Shown here piece by piece: positions 48,528-57,712 of a DNA stretch of 64,000 nt. The position numbers and the translations under genes were made by a program. Under the pieces are notes generated by a model. That model was not told the DNA's origin. It made no database searches and saw nothing but the letters and a program-made list of their open reading frames with translations. Every line of letters starts with the position of its first letter. The first letter of the stretch is position 1. Source of the DNA: JAGLOK01 sp963676355 (GTDB lineage Bacteria > Bacillota > Clostridia > Christensenellales > UMGS416); contig OY781093.1 in the NCBI GenBank assembly GCA_963676355.1, positions 310,001 through 374,000 on the forward strand, given 5' to 3'.

Positions 48528-49140
48528 TGGCTCGCCAAGAGGCAAAAAGAGTAATTCCGACAGAATAATCGGCTGGATGACTGAAAATGCGGAAGATGTT
48601 GAAAAAACATATGTCGCAAACGAGAAAAAACAAGAAGAAGGTGCTAAAAAAGCAGCGCAGGCAGATTGCCTGCTTATAGTTTTTCCGCTATACACGGACA
48701 TGATGCCGGGTTTGATGAAAGCTTTCTTTGAGAAACTCGCAGCAGAGAATCTTAGAGATAAACCCATCGCGTTTGTTGTACACTCAGGTTTTCCTGAGGC
48801 TGTTCATTCTCGAATAGTTGAAAAGTATTTAAGATATTTCGCGAAAATAAATGACATGGATCTTTTGGGAGTTGCAGTAATGGGTGGAAGCGAAGCTATG
48901 CAAGTGGCACCCGATAATTATTTTGGCAAAAGAGTCGGCGCCTTTAAACAGCTGGGAAGTAATGTTTTGCGCTGTGAAAGGCTAGATGAAAAAGCGCTTA
49001 AAACGATTGCGAGAATGGAGCGATACAGTCGATTCACACTTTTCATGATGAGGTTTTTGCCCACAGACATGTATTGGAACAGTCAGCTTAAAAAGAATGG
49101 TGTGTATGAAAAGAGATATGCTAAGCCTTACGAAAAATAA
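48508..49140 (+). CDS. Flavodoxin-fold NAD(P)H-dependent oxidoreductase, second copy
   Basis: 210 residues. MKLAVINGSPRGKKSNSDRI is the FMN-binding loop (GSPR), then DCLLIVFPLYTDMMPGLMKAFFEKLA and FVVHSGFPEAVHS, the flavodoxin_2/NADPH FMN reductase pattern. The C-terminal part (ARMERYSRFTLFMMRFLPTDMYWNSQLK) is hydrophobic and basic and could contact the membrane or a partner. GGAGG lies inside the previous gene before the ATG. It ends the operon with a terminator-like hairpin. Substrate unknown. Confidence 0.85.
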   Translation: MKLAVINGSPRGKKSNSDRIIGWMTENAEDVEKTYVANEKKQEEGAKKAAQADCLLIVFPLYTDMMPGLMKAFFEKLAAENLRDKPIAFVVHSGFPEAVHSRIVEKYLRYFAKINDMDLLGVAVMGGSEAMQVAPDNYFGKRVGAFKQLGSNVLRCERLDEKALKTIARMERYSRFTLFMMRFLPTDMYWNSQLKKNGVYEKRYAKPYEK

Positions 49141-49152
49141 AAGAACTTATTC

Positions 49153-49173
49153 AAAGCCGCATAATGCGGCTTT
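49153..49173 (+). terminator. Terminator-like hairpin after the redox operon
   Basis: AAAGCCGCA / TGCGGCTTT, perfect 9-bp stem with a three-base loop; the following T-run is interrupted (GTTGCTT). Confidence 0.7.
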
Positions 49174-49284
49174 GTTGCTTATATGAGGGTTTTTAGGCTC
49201 AAATATGCGCATTTTAGAAAAATATGTTTATTTTAACTTCCTTGTATAAGATAATGCAATGAGAATAATTTGAAAGGTCGTGCT

Positions 49285-50937
49285 ATGGACGCATTTATTA
49301 TTATATTAATATTTATTGGAGTAGCCATTGTGACAAGTATATTCTCGTCAAAATCAAAAGGCTCATTGCTTACTAGAATTAGAAAATCGTTTGGCAAAAA
49401 ACCATATTATACGGATTATGAGCTTAGCAGTATAAAATCTTACTGGGAATATGCAAAAGATACATTTAGCGAATCCTCGCTGATAGATGAAATCACGTGG
49501 AATGACTTGGACATGGATGAAGTATTTAAAAGAATAAATGTCTGCAATACATCAGTTGGTGAGGAGAGACTTTATCAAGTACTCCATGAGATTGATTTTG
49601 ATGGAGACAGACTTGCCCGGCATGAAGCGCTTGTGGCATATTTTGAAAACAACACACAAATGCGCGAACAAGTTCAGTTGAAATTGTTAGGTCTGGGAAA
49701 AAGTGATCACAACATGCTTGCATCCTATATTTTCGATTCCAGTTCAAAGATGCTTGAAAACGGATTTATGTATAATATTTTAGCGTTTATGCCAATTGCA
49801 TTTGCGGCTCTTATTTTGCTAAATACTACATGGGGCGTTGTACTTCTTGTTTTGTCAACGCTCGTAAATGCTGTTATTTATTTCAGACTAAAGCTTAGAT
49901 TGGAAAGGGAGCTTTCTGTAATAAGCTATTTTTCCTCCATGTTGTATGCTTGTTCTAAAATACTAAAAGACGCGAAAAGTGACACAGAGATATCTTCATT
50001 GCTTACAAAGCTTGAAAAAAATTATACTGTTTTTAAATCTATAAAGGGCAAAGTTTCAAACAAAACCCTTAAAACATTGTCACCGACTGAAGTGGTTGCA
50101 GAATACTTTAAGATGAGCTTTCTTACTGACATAAGAAAATATAACCGAATAATAAATAAAATAAATAAAGAACATGAAGCATTTCATGAGTTTTATAAAG
50201 CATTTGCCGAGATAGACATCGCAATCTGCACACTTTCATTCAGAAAGAGTACAGAAGGCTATTGCTTGCCTGAGTTTATTGAGGATAATTCTGTGGAGTT
50301 TTATGAAATGTATCATCCTCTTGTTGATAACGCGGTTAAAAATAGCGGAGCTATTGTTAAAAACAGTATTGTTACAGGGCCAAATGCTTCCGGCAAATCT
50401 ACATTTATAAAAGCAGTTGCTGTAAATTCGATTCTGGCTCAGACGATAAACACCTGCATGGCAAAAAGCTACAAACTTCGCCGCTCTCTTGTGATGACAT
50501 CTATGGCTGTGCGCGACAGCCTTATTCAAGGCGACAGTTATTTTATAACTGAGATAAAGTCGCTAAAACGCGTTTTGGATATGACAGAAAAGATAGCTGT
50601 CACTTGTTTTATAGATGAGATATTGCGCGGCACAAACACCATTGAAAGAATAGCCGCATCAGCAAGCATGCTTGAAAGCCTTAGTAATAAAAACTGCCTT
50701 TGCGTGGTTGCATCCCACGATATAGAGCTTACTAAGATAATGGAAAAAACGCATGACAACTATCACTTCAGTGAAGACGTGGGAAGTGAAGGCGTAAGCT
50801 TTGATTTTAAGCTTAAAAACGGTGCGGTAAAAACAAGAAATGCTATAAGGCTTTTAAGCTTTTTGGGCTATGAGAAATCTATAGTTGATAAAGCGAATGC
50901 GATGGTGGAAGGATATATAGAAAAAGGCTCATGGTAA
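49285..50937 (+). CDS. Membrane-anchored MutS-like ATPase
   Basis: 550 residues from the ATG at 49285; GAAAGG lies 8-13 bases upstream, and an in-frame TTG there is rejected. One N-terminal transmembrane helix (FIIILIFIGVAIVTSIF) and a pair near residues 165-210 (NILAFMPIAFAALILLNTTW, VVLLVLSTLVNAVIYF) surround a MutS lever-like helical region. The C-terminal ATPase has GPNASGKST (Walker A, about residue 370), FIDEILRGTN (Walker B) and a following ASHDIELT switch, all MutS domain V features. No mismatch-recognition domain. Such membrane MutS relatives are common in Firmicutes and of unknown function; DNA binding is not assured. Confidence 0.88.
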   Translation: MDAFIIILIFIGVAIVTSIFSSKSKGSLLTRIRKSFGKKPYYTDYELSSIKSYWEYAKDTFSESSLIDEITWNDLDMDEVFKRINVCNTSVGEERLYQVLHEIDFDGDRLARHEALVAYFENNTQMREQVQLKLLGLGKSDHNMLASYIFDSSSKMLENGFMYNILAFMPIAFAALILLNTTWGVVLLVLSTLVNAVIYFRLKLRLERELSVISYFSSMLYACSKILKDAKSDTEISSLLTKLEKNYTVFKSIKGKVSNKTLKTLSPTEVVAEYFKMSFLTDIRKYNRIINKINKEHEAFHEFYKAFAEIDIAICTLSFRKSTEGYCLPEFIEDNSVEFYEMYHPLVDNAVKNSGAIVKNSIVTGPNASGKSTFIKAVAVNSILAQTINTCMAKSYKLRRSLVMTSMAVRDSLIQGDSYFITEIKSLKRVLDMTEKIAVTCFIDEILRGTNTIERIAASASMLESLSNKNCLCVVASHDIELTKIMEKTHDNYHFSEDVGSEGVSFDFKLKNGAVKTRNAIRLLSFLGYEKSIVDKANAMVEGYIEKGSW

Positions 50938-50956
50938 TTCTTGCATTAACAAGCAG

Positions 50957-52351
50957 CTAAACTTTCTTTTTTTTAAACACATCCACAAATTTTACAAGCT
51001 GACCGCTTGCGACTCCGCCTGATGCCAAAAGCATCAATACCACCGGGAAGTTTTTTGCCGTAAACACGGGGTTTAAAAAGCCATACCCCATAAACAGCGC
51101 CCAGCCTGTAAATCGCATCACTTTGGTTGCAGAATAATTGGTAAGTTTTACGCTCCGCCTGAACACGAGTATAAAAAACGCAATAAGCGGCGAGCAGCCC
51201 AATAGGCCATACATGGCAAGATAGTCCAGCCAGCTGGAATGGTTTCCGATTCCATTTGCAACAGTTGCAGTCTTAAAATAGGGGCCTACTCCAAAAAGAG
51301 GATGCTTTAAAAATGTTTTAAGTGACACCATGTAGAATTCAAATCGAGAGCCTTCTATTTCTTCCAGTTTCTTTTCTGCATCACTAGTGCCTTCCCCGGG
51401 TTTTTCGACTTGCGGAGCTATATCAATTTCTATTGTAGTAAGTAGCAGTGAGCGTAGCTTGGCCTTGTACATCTCGTTTGTGTCATGCGGCAAAATCCAA
51501 GCAAAAAGATTTATTATAAGAACAATTGCAATAAGCAAAATGGCTACCATCGCTCTTTTATGCTTTTTGTTTGGGTAAAATATAAATGCATATATCAGTA
51601 AAACTAAAAGGGTTACTATAAGCATCATGATAAGCCCTGCGTATGCTGCATAGAAACATCCTGCAACGCTCAGAAGAATTAGTATAGTGGGCAGTATGCG
51701 GTGCTTTAACCTCGCTGTTATGAATATGAATATAGGTATCGCTATAGCGAGTGATGTAAAGAATGTATATGAACCCAAGCCTTTGTATTCTAAGGGAGCA
51801 TATTTTGCAATATCATCAAAGTAATATGCATTAAAAGATCTGGCTATAAAGGGTTCTTTTGCAAGCATGAATATTGAAATTAAGCTATGAGCTGCAAATA
51901 CAAAAAGTGCCACATATATAAGACCGTTTAACACGTAGCGCTCATTATACATGCCATAAAGATAGTCAATCATATATACAGTCATAAACATTATGGTATA
52001 TATAAGTGCCCAATATCCGTTTTCTCCGCGTCCAACAAGAAAGGTAATAGAGATAAAAACAAGCCATATAACCATAGCCACAACTTCTGCTATGCGCGAT
52101 TTATCCACAAGAAATTTCTTGCCTCTTTTCTTGTTGCGTATTATGCAGGAAACAAACCACACAATGTATATCAAAAACACTGCAGGGTAGCCAAACTTTG
52201 TTCTTGTGAACGCTGAAACGGTAGGGGAAACCAATGCTGTAATATATAGCGCGGCAAACACCATGTCAAACTTTATAAGACGAATAAAGCTCAGAAACTG
52301 TTTGTTCCAGCTTTTTATGTGTAAGTTTATCTTTTGTGAAATGTTCACCAA
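50957..52351 (-). CDS. O-antigen ligase/polymerase-like membrane protein
   Basis: 464 residues. The start is not certain: GAGGTG (52363-52358) favours the TTG at 52351 or the GTG at 52348, while the GTG at 52360 overlaps the site. About eleven transmembrane helices with one large external loop of the Wzy_C type (about residues 300-370), including RFEFYMVSLKTFLKHPLFGVGP and GNHSSWLDYLAMYGLLG, where His and the Gly-Pro motif are characteristic. Members polymerise or ligate surface polysaccharides. Four bases after the next gene's end region of the CvpA gene, so part of a DUF5711-CvpA-Wzy operon. Could polymerise the product of the 25-31 kb cluster. Confidence 0.85.
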   Translation of the reverse strand: MVNISQKINLHIKSWNKQFLSFIRLIKFDMVFAALYITALVSPTVSAFTRTKFGYPAVFLIYIVWFVSCIIRNKKRGKKFLVDKSRIAEVVAMVIWLVFISITFLVGRGENGYWALIYTIMFMTVYMIDYLYGMYNERYVLNGLIYVALFVFAAHSLISIFMLAKEPFIARSFNAYYFDDIAKYAPLEYKGLGSYTFFTSLAIAIPIFIFITARLKHRILPTILILLSVAGCFYAAYAGLIMMLIVTLLVLLIYAFIFYPNKKHKRAMVAILLIAIVLIINLFAWILPHDTNEMYKAKLRSLLLTTIEIDIAPQVEKPGEGTSDAEKKLEEIEGSRFEFYMVSLKTFLKHPLFGVGPYFKTATVANGIGNHSSWLDYLAMYGLLGCSPLIAFFILVFRRSVKLTNYSATKVMRFTGWALFMGYGFLNPVFTAKNFPVVLMLLASGGVASGQLVKFVDVFKKKKV

Positions 52352-52364
52352 AACATGCACCTCG

Positions 52365-53069
52365 TTATTTTATTATTCCTTTAATCATATCTATTATGAA
52401 ATTTGAATGATAGTAAAACTTGCCCATGCCACTGTTTTCGATAAGATCGGATATCTCCTGAAAAGGAAGAAATGCTAAAACAACAGGGACCACTGAAAAT
52501 ATCATAAACATGATTAGAAATCCCTGAATGAAACCCAGCAGTGCGCCGGAAGCGTTGTCAAATAGCTTTAAAACAGGGAATTTAAATACATAATCGTACA
52601 GGTTTATTAGAAGACTAAAAACTAAATAAAAGCATATGAACACGAAAATAAAGCTAAATAGATTTACAGCCATATGTGCTATGGTCATCGAAAGATAGTC
52701 GCCAAGCGTTATAAGACCATCTTGCGAAAAAGCTATGTTCTGCACATTTTGTACCATTAGCCCAGAAAGCGGATATGGTATGTTCGACTTTGCAACGATT
52801 GCATTTAAAGCATCGGGAGAAAGGTCTGTAGCAACAGCTCTAAAGCTTTCGATGGAGTCCAGCATGGTGGAGCTTTCCGAGTAATTCACAATAAGCGGAA
52901 TCACTTTTCCGGATGCATTTATAGTTTGTGCAAGTTGCGAGTGCACCAACATTGCACCTAACAGAGAGATAAAATATGTCGCAATGCTTAAGACAGACTT
53001 TAAAAAAGCCTTATGGTATCCAACCACGGCGAATATAATAAATATTGCAAGTATCGCTAAATCAATCAA
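52365..53069 (-). CDS. CvpA-family membrane protein
   Basis: 234 residues with four to five transmembrane helices, CvpA/colicin V production fold: IDLAILAIFIIFAVVGYHKAFLKS at the start, FSFIFVFICFYLVFSLLINLYDYVF, then FDNASGALLGFIQGFLIMFMIF. The start codon is TTG after AAGGAG with eight bases between. The role is unclear; CvpA proteins affect envelope integrity and bile or deoxycholate resistance in Gram-negatives. The gene sits between DUF5711 and the polysaccharide polymerase gene. Confidence 0.87.
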   Translation of the reverse strand: MIDLAILAIFIIFAVVGYHKAFLKSVLSIATYFISLLGAMLVHSQLAQTINASGKVIPLIVNYSESSTMLDSIESFRAVATDLSPDALNAIVAKSNIPYPLSGLMVQNVQNIAFSQDGLITLGDYLSMTIAHMAVNLFSFIFVFICFYLVFSLLINLYDYVFKFPVLKLFDNASGALLGFIQGFLIMFMIFSVVPVVLAFLPFQEISDLIENSGMGKFYYHSNFIIDMIKGIIK

Positions 53070-53083
53070 AGATTAAGTCTCCT

Positions 53084-54193
53084 TTACTTGTTGAGGCTTA
53101 TAAGATAATAATCAATCCCCGAGCGCAAAATAGCTGATTTTCCTTTGCACACGCCCACAACTTCATCAATAGCAAAGTCGAGCTTAGAAAAGCCTCTGCC
53201 TTGCCCGTTAAAATTCATAAAATACACACCTTCGTTCGAGATGGCATATATCTTTTTTTCTGTCAGAGTCGCACTTTTAATGTTTGCCGGCATTGATATC
53301 CTATATTGCTCTCCTGTGTGGGATATATACCACAGAGAGGAAAGTGGGCCCTTGTTTCCGCTAGTGTCAACGGGTGCAAACAAGAATGACGCTTCGGCAT
53401 TGTCGCCTACCAAGCTGCTTTCAAGCGCCCAGCCATTAATCAGGATTTCCGAGAGTTTGTTGTCGGTGTATGTCCTTTGCTGTATGTGGCTTGTGCCTAT
53501 TATATAAATGGATTCATCCAAAGGCTCAAGCGCGTAGCAAATCTGGTCGTTTACGGTAATTCTTCCAGTTTGCGAACTTCCGGGGTAGTTTGTGTAAAGT
53601 CGAGTGATCGGAATTGTTCCATGATAATCCAAAGCAAGCGACCACAGCTGATCATCTGATTCACCAAAGTATCCAATGCTTAAAACAGACATATCAGGGA
53701 AGAGGTTTGTCCAGATTTCTATTTTGTTAAAGTCATATACACGCACCTTGGATTGCCCTTCTTCAATGACTGCAACTGCAAACTGCTCGGAGTTGCATGT
53801 TCCAAAAAGTATAGTGCCTTGGTTGGGCATCTCCTGTACGGACAAAACTTCTCCTGTATTGTCTAAAATGACTGCGATGTTTGTGTGCCAGAGAATGGTA
53901 ATATTATCATTTCGAAAGGCTTGCATGCCCTCTCGAGGTGCTTCATATTCGTACTGAACCTCGCCCATATAGTCATATGATTTCACCTGTGTTCCTACAA
54001 CTGCTATTACTCCATCTTCATACGGATATGCTTTTGCATTTTCGCCGCTGGCAATTCCTACAACACTTTTTTGTATGGATTGATTTTTGTTTATAATCGC
54101 GCTAAATATAAGTATATTCAAACCAAAAAACGCTATTATGGCGATTGCGATGTATATATATTTTTTTAAGCGAACTCTAGTGCTGTATCGCAT
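53084..54193 (-). CDS. DUF5711-type membrane-anchored beta-propeller-like protein
   Basis: 369 residues. One N-terminal transmembrane helix (YIYIAIAIIAFFGLNILIFSA) and a large extracellular domain made of repeated beta blades: VKSYDYMGEVQYEY, ILDNTGEVLSVQEM, VRVYDFNKIEIWTNLFPDMS, GRITVNDQICYALEPLDESI and MNFNGQGRGFSKLDF. The repeats resemble PQQ/WD-like blades, and the length and layout fit DUF5711. AAGGAG precedes the ATG. First gene of a leftward operon with CvpA and an O-antigen-ligase-like gene, so a role in the envelope is likely. Function unknown. Confidence 0.82.
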   Translation of the reverse strand: MRYSTRVRLKKYIYIAIAIIAFFGLNILIFSAIINKNQSIQKSVVGIASGENAKAYPYEDGVIAVVGTQVKSYDYMGEVQYEYEAPREGMQAFRNDNITILWHTNIAVILDNTGEVLSVQEMPNQGTILFGTCNSEQFAVAVIEEGQSKVRVYDFNKIEIWTNLFPDMSVLSIGYFGESDDQLWSLALDYHGTIPITRLYTNYPGSSQTGRITVNDQICYALEPLDESIYIIGTSHIQQRTYTDNKLSEILINGWALESSLVGDNAEASFLFAPVDTSGNKGPLSSLWYISHTGEQYRISMPANIKSATLTEKKIYAISNEGVYFMNFNGQGRGFSKLDFAIDEVVGVCKGKSAILRSGIDYYLISLNK

Positions 54194-54395
54194 TAATTAC
54201 TCCTTGGTCTAACCTCAATTTCATTTATGTATTATACATTATATATAATATGATACGCAACAGCGACGAAGTCAAATATAGACGATGAATTTGATTATTT
54301 TAACAACTATACAAATTATATGAATAAAATTGCGCATATTATCCCCTTATTTAGCATACTTCACAAAATGTTTAAAATTATTGGAAGTATTGGTG
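54194..54395. other. Divergent control region, no gene
   Basis: About 200 bases of AT-rich sequence. Leftward TTGACT (54275-54270) followed by TATTAT/TATAAT-like boxes around 54250-54235 probably drives the DUF5711 operon. I see no RNA gene or ORF. Confidence 0.5.
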
Positions 54396-54444
54396 TTGAC
54401 ATGTAAATAAAAGAATAATATATTGAACTGACCGAGCGGTCAGT
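54396..54444 (+). promoter_or_regulatory. RND operon promoter with TetR/AcrR operator
   Basis: Perfect TTGACA (54396-54401), 17 bases, TATATT (54419-54424), and the perfect 18-base palindrome ACTGACCGAGCGGTCAGT (54427-54444) over the expected start site. TGACCGNNCGGTCA is a familiar TetR-family operator form. Confidence 0.9.
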
Positions 54445-54505
54445 CAGCTTGTTTTAGCTGCTGATTTAAAACGAAAATAATTTTTTTAATATATGGAGGA
54501 TTTAA

Positions 54506-57500
54506 ATGAACATACCAGGTTTTAGCGTAAAAAGACCGGTTACGGTTATCATGGTTGTCTTGATAGTTGCGGCAATAGGAGTGATTTCGGTCACGTCTCT
54601 TTCAACCGCACTTTTTCCAAACATGAATTTGCCGTATGCTGTGATATTTACATCATATGAGGGTGCAAGCCCTGAGAGAGTAGAGATGATGATTACAAAT
54701 CCCATCGAAAGCACGATGGCAACTGTAAGCAACATAAAGGAAGTACAGTCTGTGTCGTCGGAGGGTAATTCCACTGTAATACTGGAATTTAATACGGCAA
54801 CCAACATGGACTCCGCCATGATTGACATGCGTGAAAAGCTGGATATGATTTCAGGATATCTTCCAGAAGGTGCACAAAACCCGAGGATAATGAAGTTTAA
54901 CCCGGACATGATGCCCATTTTAAATTTCTCTGTATCGGTTAATAACATGGATATATCCGAGGCCAGCTATTGGATGGAAGATGAAATTCTTCCGAGAATT
55001 GAGCGCATTGAGGGCGTGGCAACCATCACAATGAGTGGTGATGCGCAAAACAAAGTGCAGATAAGCTTGAATGAAGACAGCATTAGTGATATAAACGATG
55101 AGCTAAATGAAGACTTAAAAACAAGTGTTAAAGAGCAGATGCTTGAGGATATAAATACTCAGCGTGCTGAAGCTGGACTTGCTGAAGTCACAATGGAAGA
55201 GGCAGATCTTCCCGAAGTGGATATTGCCTATCAGACATTTATCAGCGAGGAATCCGTAAAAGGAATAATTCAAGGGCAAAACTTTGAAATGCCTTCTGGA
55301 TATGCAAAAGAGGACGATGATTTATACTTAATTCGTGTGGGCGATAAGCTCGAGGACATGGATGCGGTTAAAAACCTTATAGTATACAGCAGCGATGAAA
55401 AGCAGATAAGCCTTTCAGACATCGCAGAGGTAATGCTTGTTGATACTGCCGATGAAAGTTATTCAAAGGTAAATGGCGAGGATGCCATAACAGTATCATT
55501 GCAAAAGCAGAGCAGCTATGCCACAAGTGATGTTGTGGGGGCTGTGCGTGAAGAGTTTGATGCATTGGAAGATGAGTATGAAAACATTGAGATAGTAACT
55601 CTTATGGACCAAGCCGAATATATCGACATGGCTGTGGGAAATGTAACGAGCAATCTGATATACGGCGGTCTTTTAGCAATATTGGTATTGATACTTTTCC
55701 TAAAAGACCTGCGCCCGACATTTGTTGTTGGTGTTGCGATACCGATAAGCCTTCTTGCGGCATTTATATTGATATACTTCATGGATATAACACTAAACAT
55801 CGTTTCAATGGGCGGACTTGCGCTGGGCATTGGAATGCTGGTGGACAACTCCATTGTTGTTATTGAAAACATATACAGGATAAGAGCAAAGGGCAAGGAT
55901 GCAAAATATGCAGCCATCGCCGGTGCAAAACAGGTGGCGGGAGCTATCACAGCATCGACCATTACGACTATATCGGTCTTTTTGCCGATAGTTTTCCTTC
56001 AGGGAATGACAGCCGAGATATTTAAAGAAATGGCATGGACAATATCTGCTTCTCTTGTTGCATCCCTTGTAATCGCTTTGACATTTGTACCAATGGCTTC
56101 TTCAAAGCTGCTTGCAAATGTAAAGATTAAAAAGAAGGGCAAAGCGCAAAAAGCTGTAGATAAGTTTTATAAGAAAGTTCTAAAATCTGCATTGAGACAC
56201 AAAGCGGCTGTTATTACATTTGTAATATTGCTGTTTGGAGCAAGCATATTTGGATCGCTTCAGATAGGAACAGAATATTTCCCTGATTCAGATTCAGGAC
56301 AGATATCAATATCTGTTAACATGCCTCTTGGATCAACATTTAATGAAACTGCGGACATGATGGACAAAGCAGTGAGCAAAGTTGAAAATATTGATGGCGT
56401 GGACACTGTAGGCGCTTTTATAGGCTCTGATTTGATGGGCTTTGGCTCACAAAGTGCAGGCGGCGGATCGGGCACAATAAATATAATTATGCAAGAAGAT
56501 AGCACCTATGTGACATCAGAGGTGGAGCAGGAAATACGTGATTCTTTAGAAGACCTTGATGCGGAGTTTGAAATCAGCGGACAGGCAATGGACCTTTCGG
56601 CAATGATGGGCTCCGGAATCTCTGTCGAGATTCGCGGACTAGAGTTTGACGAATTGGAAGACTTGGCAAATCAGGCGGCAGACATTGTGACCGATACAGA
56701 AGGCACAACAGAAGTTAAAAACGGCATATCAAAGGGCGCACCTGCTTTGAAGATTACTGTGGATAAAGAAAAAGCAATTAAAAATTCCCTCACTGTAGCA
56801 CAGGTGTTTTCGGCAGTTGATAGTGCTGTAAACCCAAACAACAAAACAGGAGAGCTTACTCTTGGCAGCCGTGATTATGATATAATTGTTAAAAACGGAA
56901 GTGATGGAGAGCTAAGTGTAAGAGAAATTAAAAACCTTGAGATAACAACACCTTTGGGTGAAACGGTTGAGCTTGGAGACATTGCAGATGTAACAGAAGA
57001 ATCTGGATATGCAAGCATAACGCGCAACAATCAAGAGCGCACAATCACAGTTGAAGCTGAGCTTGAAGATGGATATAATATCGGCATAGTTGGCGACGAT
57101 GTAAGAGAAGCGCTTGAAGATATTGAAGTTCCTGAAGGATATACTGTGGAACTTGTTGGCGAGAGTGAGGAAATAAACAGTGCACTTCATGATTTGATTC
57201 TTGCGCTTGCGATGGCAGTTGCGCTTATATACATGGTTATGGCGGCTCAGTTTGAATCGTTTAAATATCCATTCATCGTGATGTTTGCAATACCTTTGGC
57301 TTTTACCGGTGGGTTCATCGCATTGATTGTAACAAACACTCCCCTTTCGGTTGTTGCACTCATCGGAATGATAATTCTTGCGGGTATTGTGGTTAATAAC
57401 GGTATCGTGCTTGTGGACTATATAAATCAGCTAAAAGACAGAGGAATGACTTCTCACAAAGCTATAATGAAAGCGGGCAGAGCAAGACTTCGTCCAATAG

Positions 57501-57712
57501 TCATGACGGCACTTACAACAATCTTTGCGCTTTCGACAATGTCTGTGGGAATAGGACGCGGAGCTGAGATGATGCAGCCTCTTGCAATTACAGCGATTGG
57601 TGGATTGATTTTCGCTACGGCACTTACGCTTATCGTAGTTCCTGCGATGTATGCAGCGTTTGACAAAGACTATAAAAATAAGAAAAAGAAATTGAAGTCC
57701 GGTGATGAATAA
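54506..57712 (+). CDS. RND-family efflux transporter (AcrB/HAE-type)
   Basis: 1068 residues, standard length. Two repeats of six transmembrane helices with two large extracellular porter loops: PGFSVKRPVTVIMVVLIVAA at the start, then GGLALGIGMLVDNSIVVIEN near residue 430, where Asp of the proton relay is present but the neighbouring Asp of AcrB is Asn, as in several Gram-positive members. FADSDSGQISISVNMPLGST-like text (YFPDSDSGQISISV) opens the second porter region. No outer-membrane channel or membrane-fusion gene is present, as expected in a Gram-positive cell. It exports hydrophobic compounds or lipopeptides. The TetR gene overlaps its end by 11 bases. Confidence 0.94.
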   Translation: MNIPGFSVKRPVTVIMVVLIVAAIGVISVTSLSTALFPNMNLPYAVIFTSYEGASPERVEMMITNPIESTMATVSNIKEVQSVSSEGNSTVILEFNTATNMDSAMIDMREKLDMISGYLPEGAQNPRIMKFNPDMMPILNFSVSVNNMDISEASYWMEDEILPRIERIEGVATITMSGDAQNKVQISLNEDSISDINDELNEDLKTSVKEQMLEDINTQRAEAGLAEVTMEEADLPEVDIAYQTFISEESVKGIIQGQNFEMPSGYAKEDDDLYLIRVGDKLEDMDAVKNLIVYSSDEKQISLSDIAEVMLVDTADESYSKVNGEDAITVSLQKQSSYATSDVVGAVREEFDALEDEYENIEIVTLMDQAEYIDMAVGNVTSNLIYGGLLAILVLILFLKDLRPTFVVGVAIPISLLAAFILIYFMDITLNIVSMGGLALGIGMLVDNSIVVIENIYRIRAKGKDAKYAAIAGAKQVAGAITASTITTISVFLPIVFLQGMTAEIFKEMAWTISASLVASLVIALTFVPMASSKLLANVKIKKKGKAQKAVDKFYKKVLKSALRHKAAVITFVILLFGASIFGSLQIGTEYFPDSDSGQISISVNMPLGSTFNETADMMDKAVSKVENIDGVDTVGAFIGSDLMGFGSQSAGGGSGTINIIMQEDSTYVTSEVEQEIRDSLEDLDAEFEISGQAMDLSAMMGSGISVEIRGLEFDELEDLANQAADIVTDTEGTTEVKNGISKGAPALKITVDKEKAIKNSLTVAQVFSAVDSAVNPNNKTGELTLGSRDYDIIVKNGSDGELSVREIKNLEITTPLGETVELGDIADVTEESGYASITRNNQERTITVEAELEDGYNIGIVGDDVREALEDIEVPEGYTVELVGESEEINSALHDLILALAMAVALIYMVMAAQFESFKYPFIVMFAIPLAFTGGFIALIVTNTPLSVVALIGMIILAGIVVNNGIVLVDYINQLKDRGMTSHKAIMKAGRARLRPIVMTALTTIFALSTMSVGIGRGAEMMQPLAITAIGGLIFATALTLIVVPAMYAAFDKDYKNKKKKLKSGDE

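Noticed and set aside
52103..52117. TTATCCACA, a DnaA-box match
   Set aside because: It lies inside the polymerase gene as a single copy; similar single matches occur in the dnaJ-like and fba genes. No intergenic cluster.
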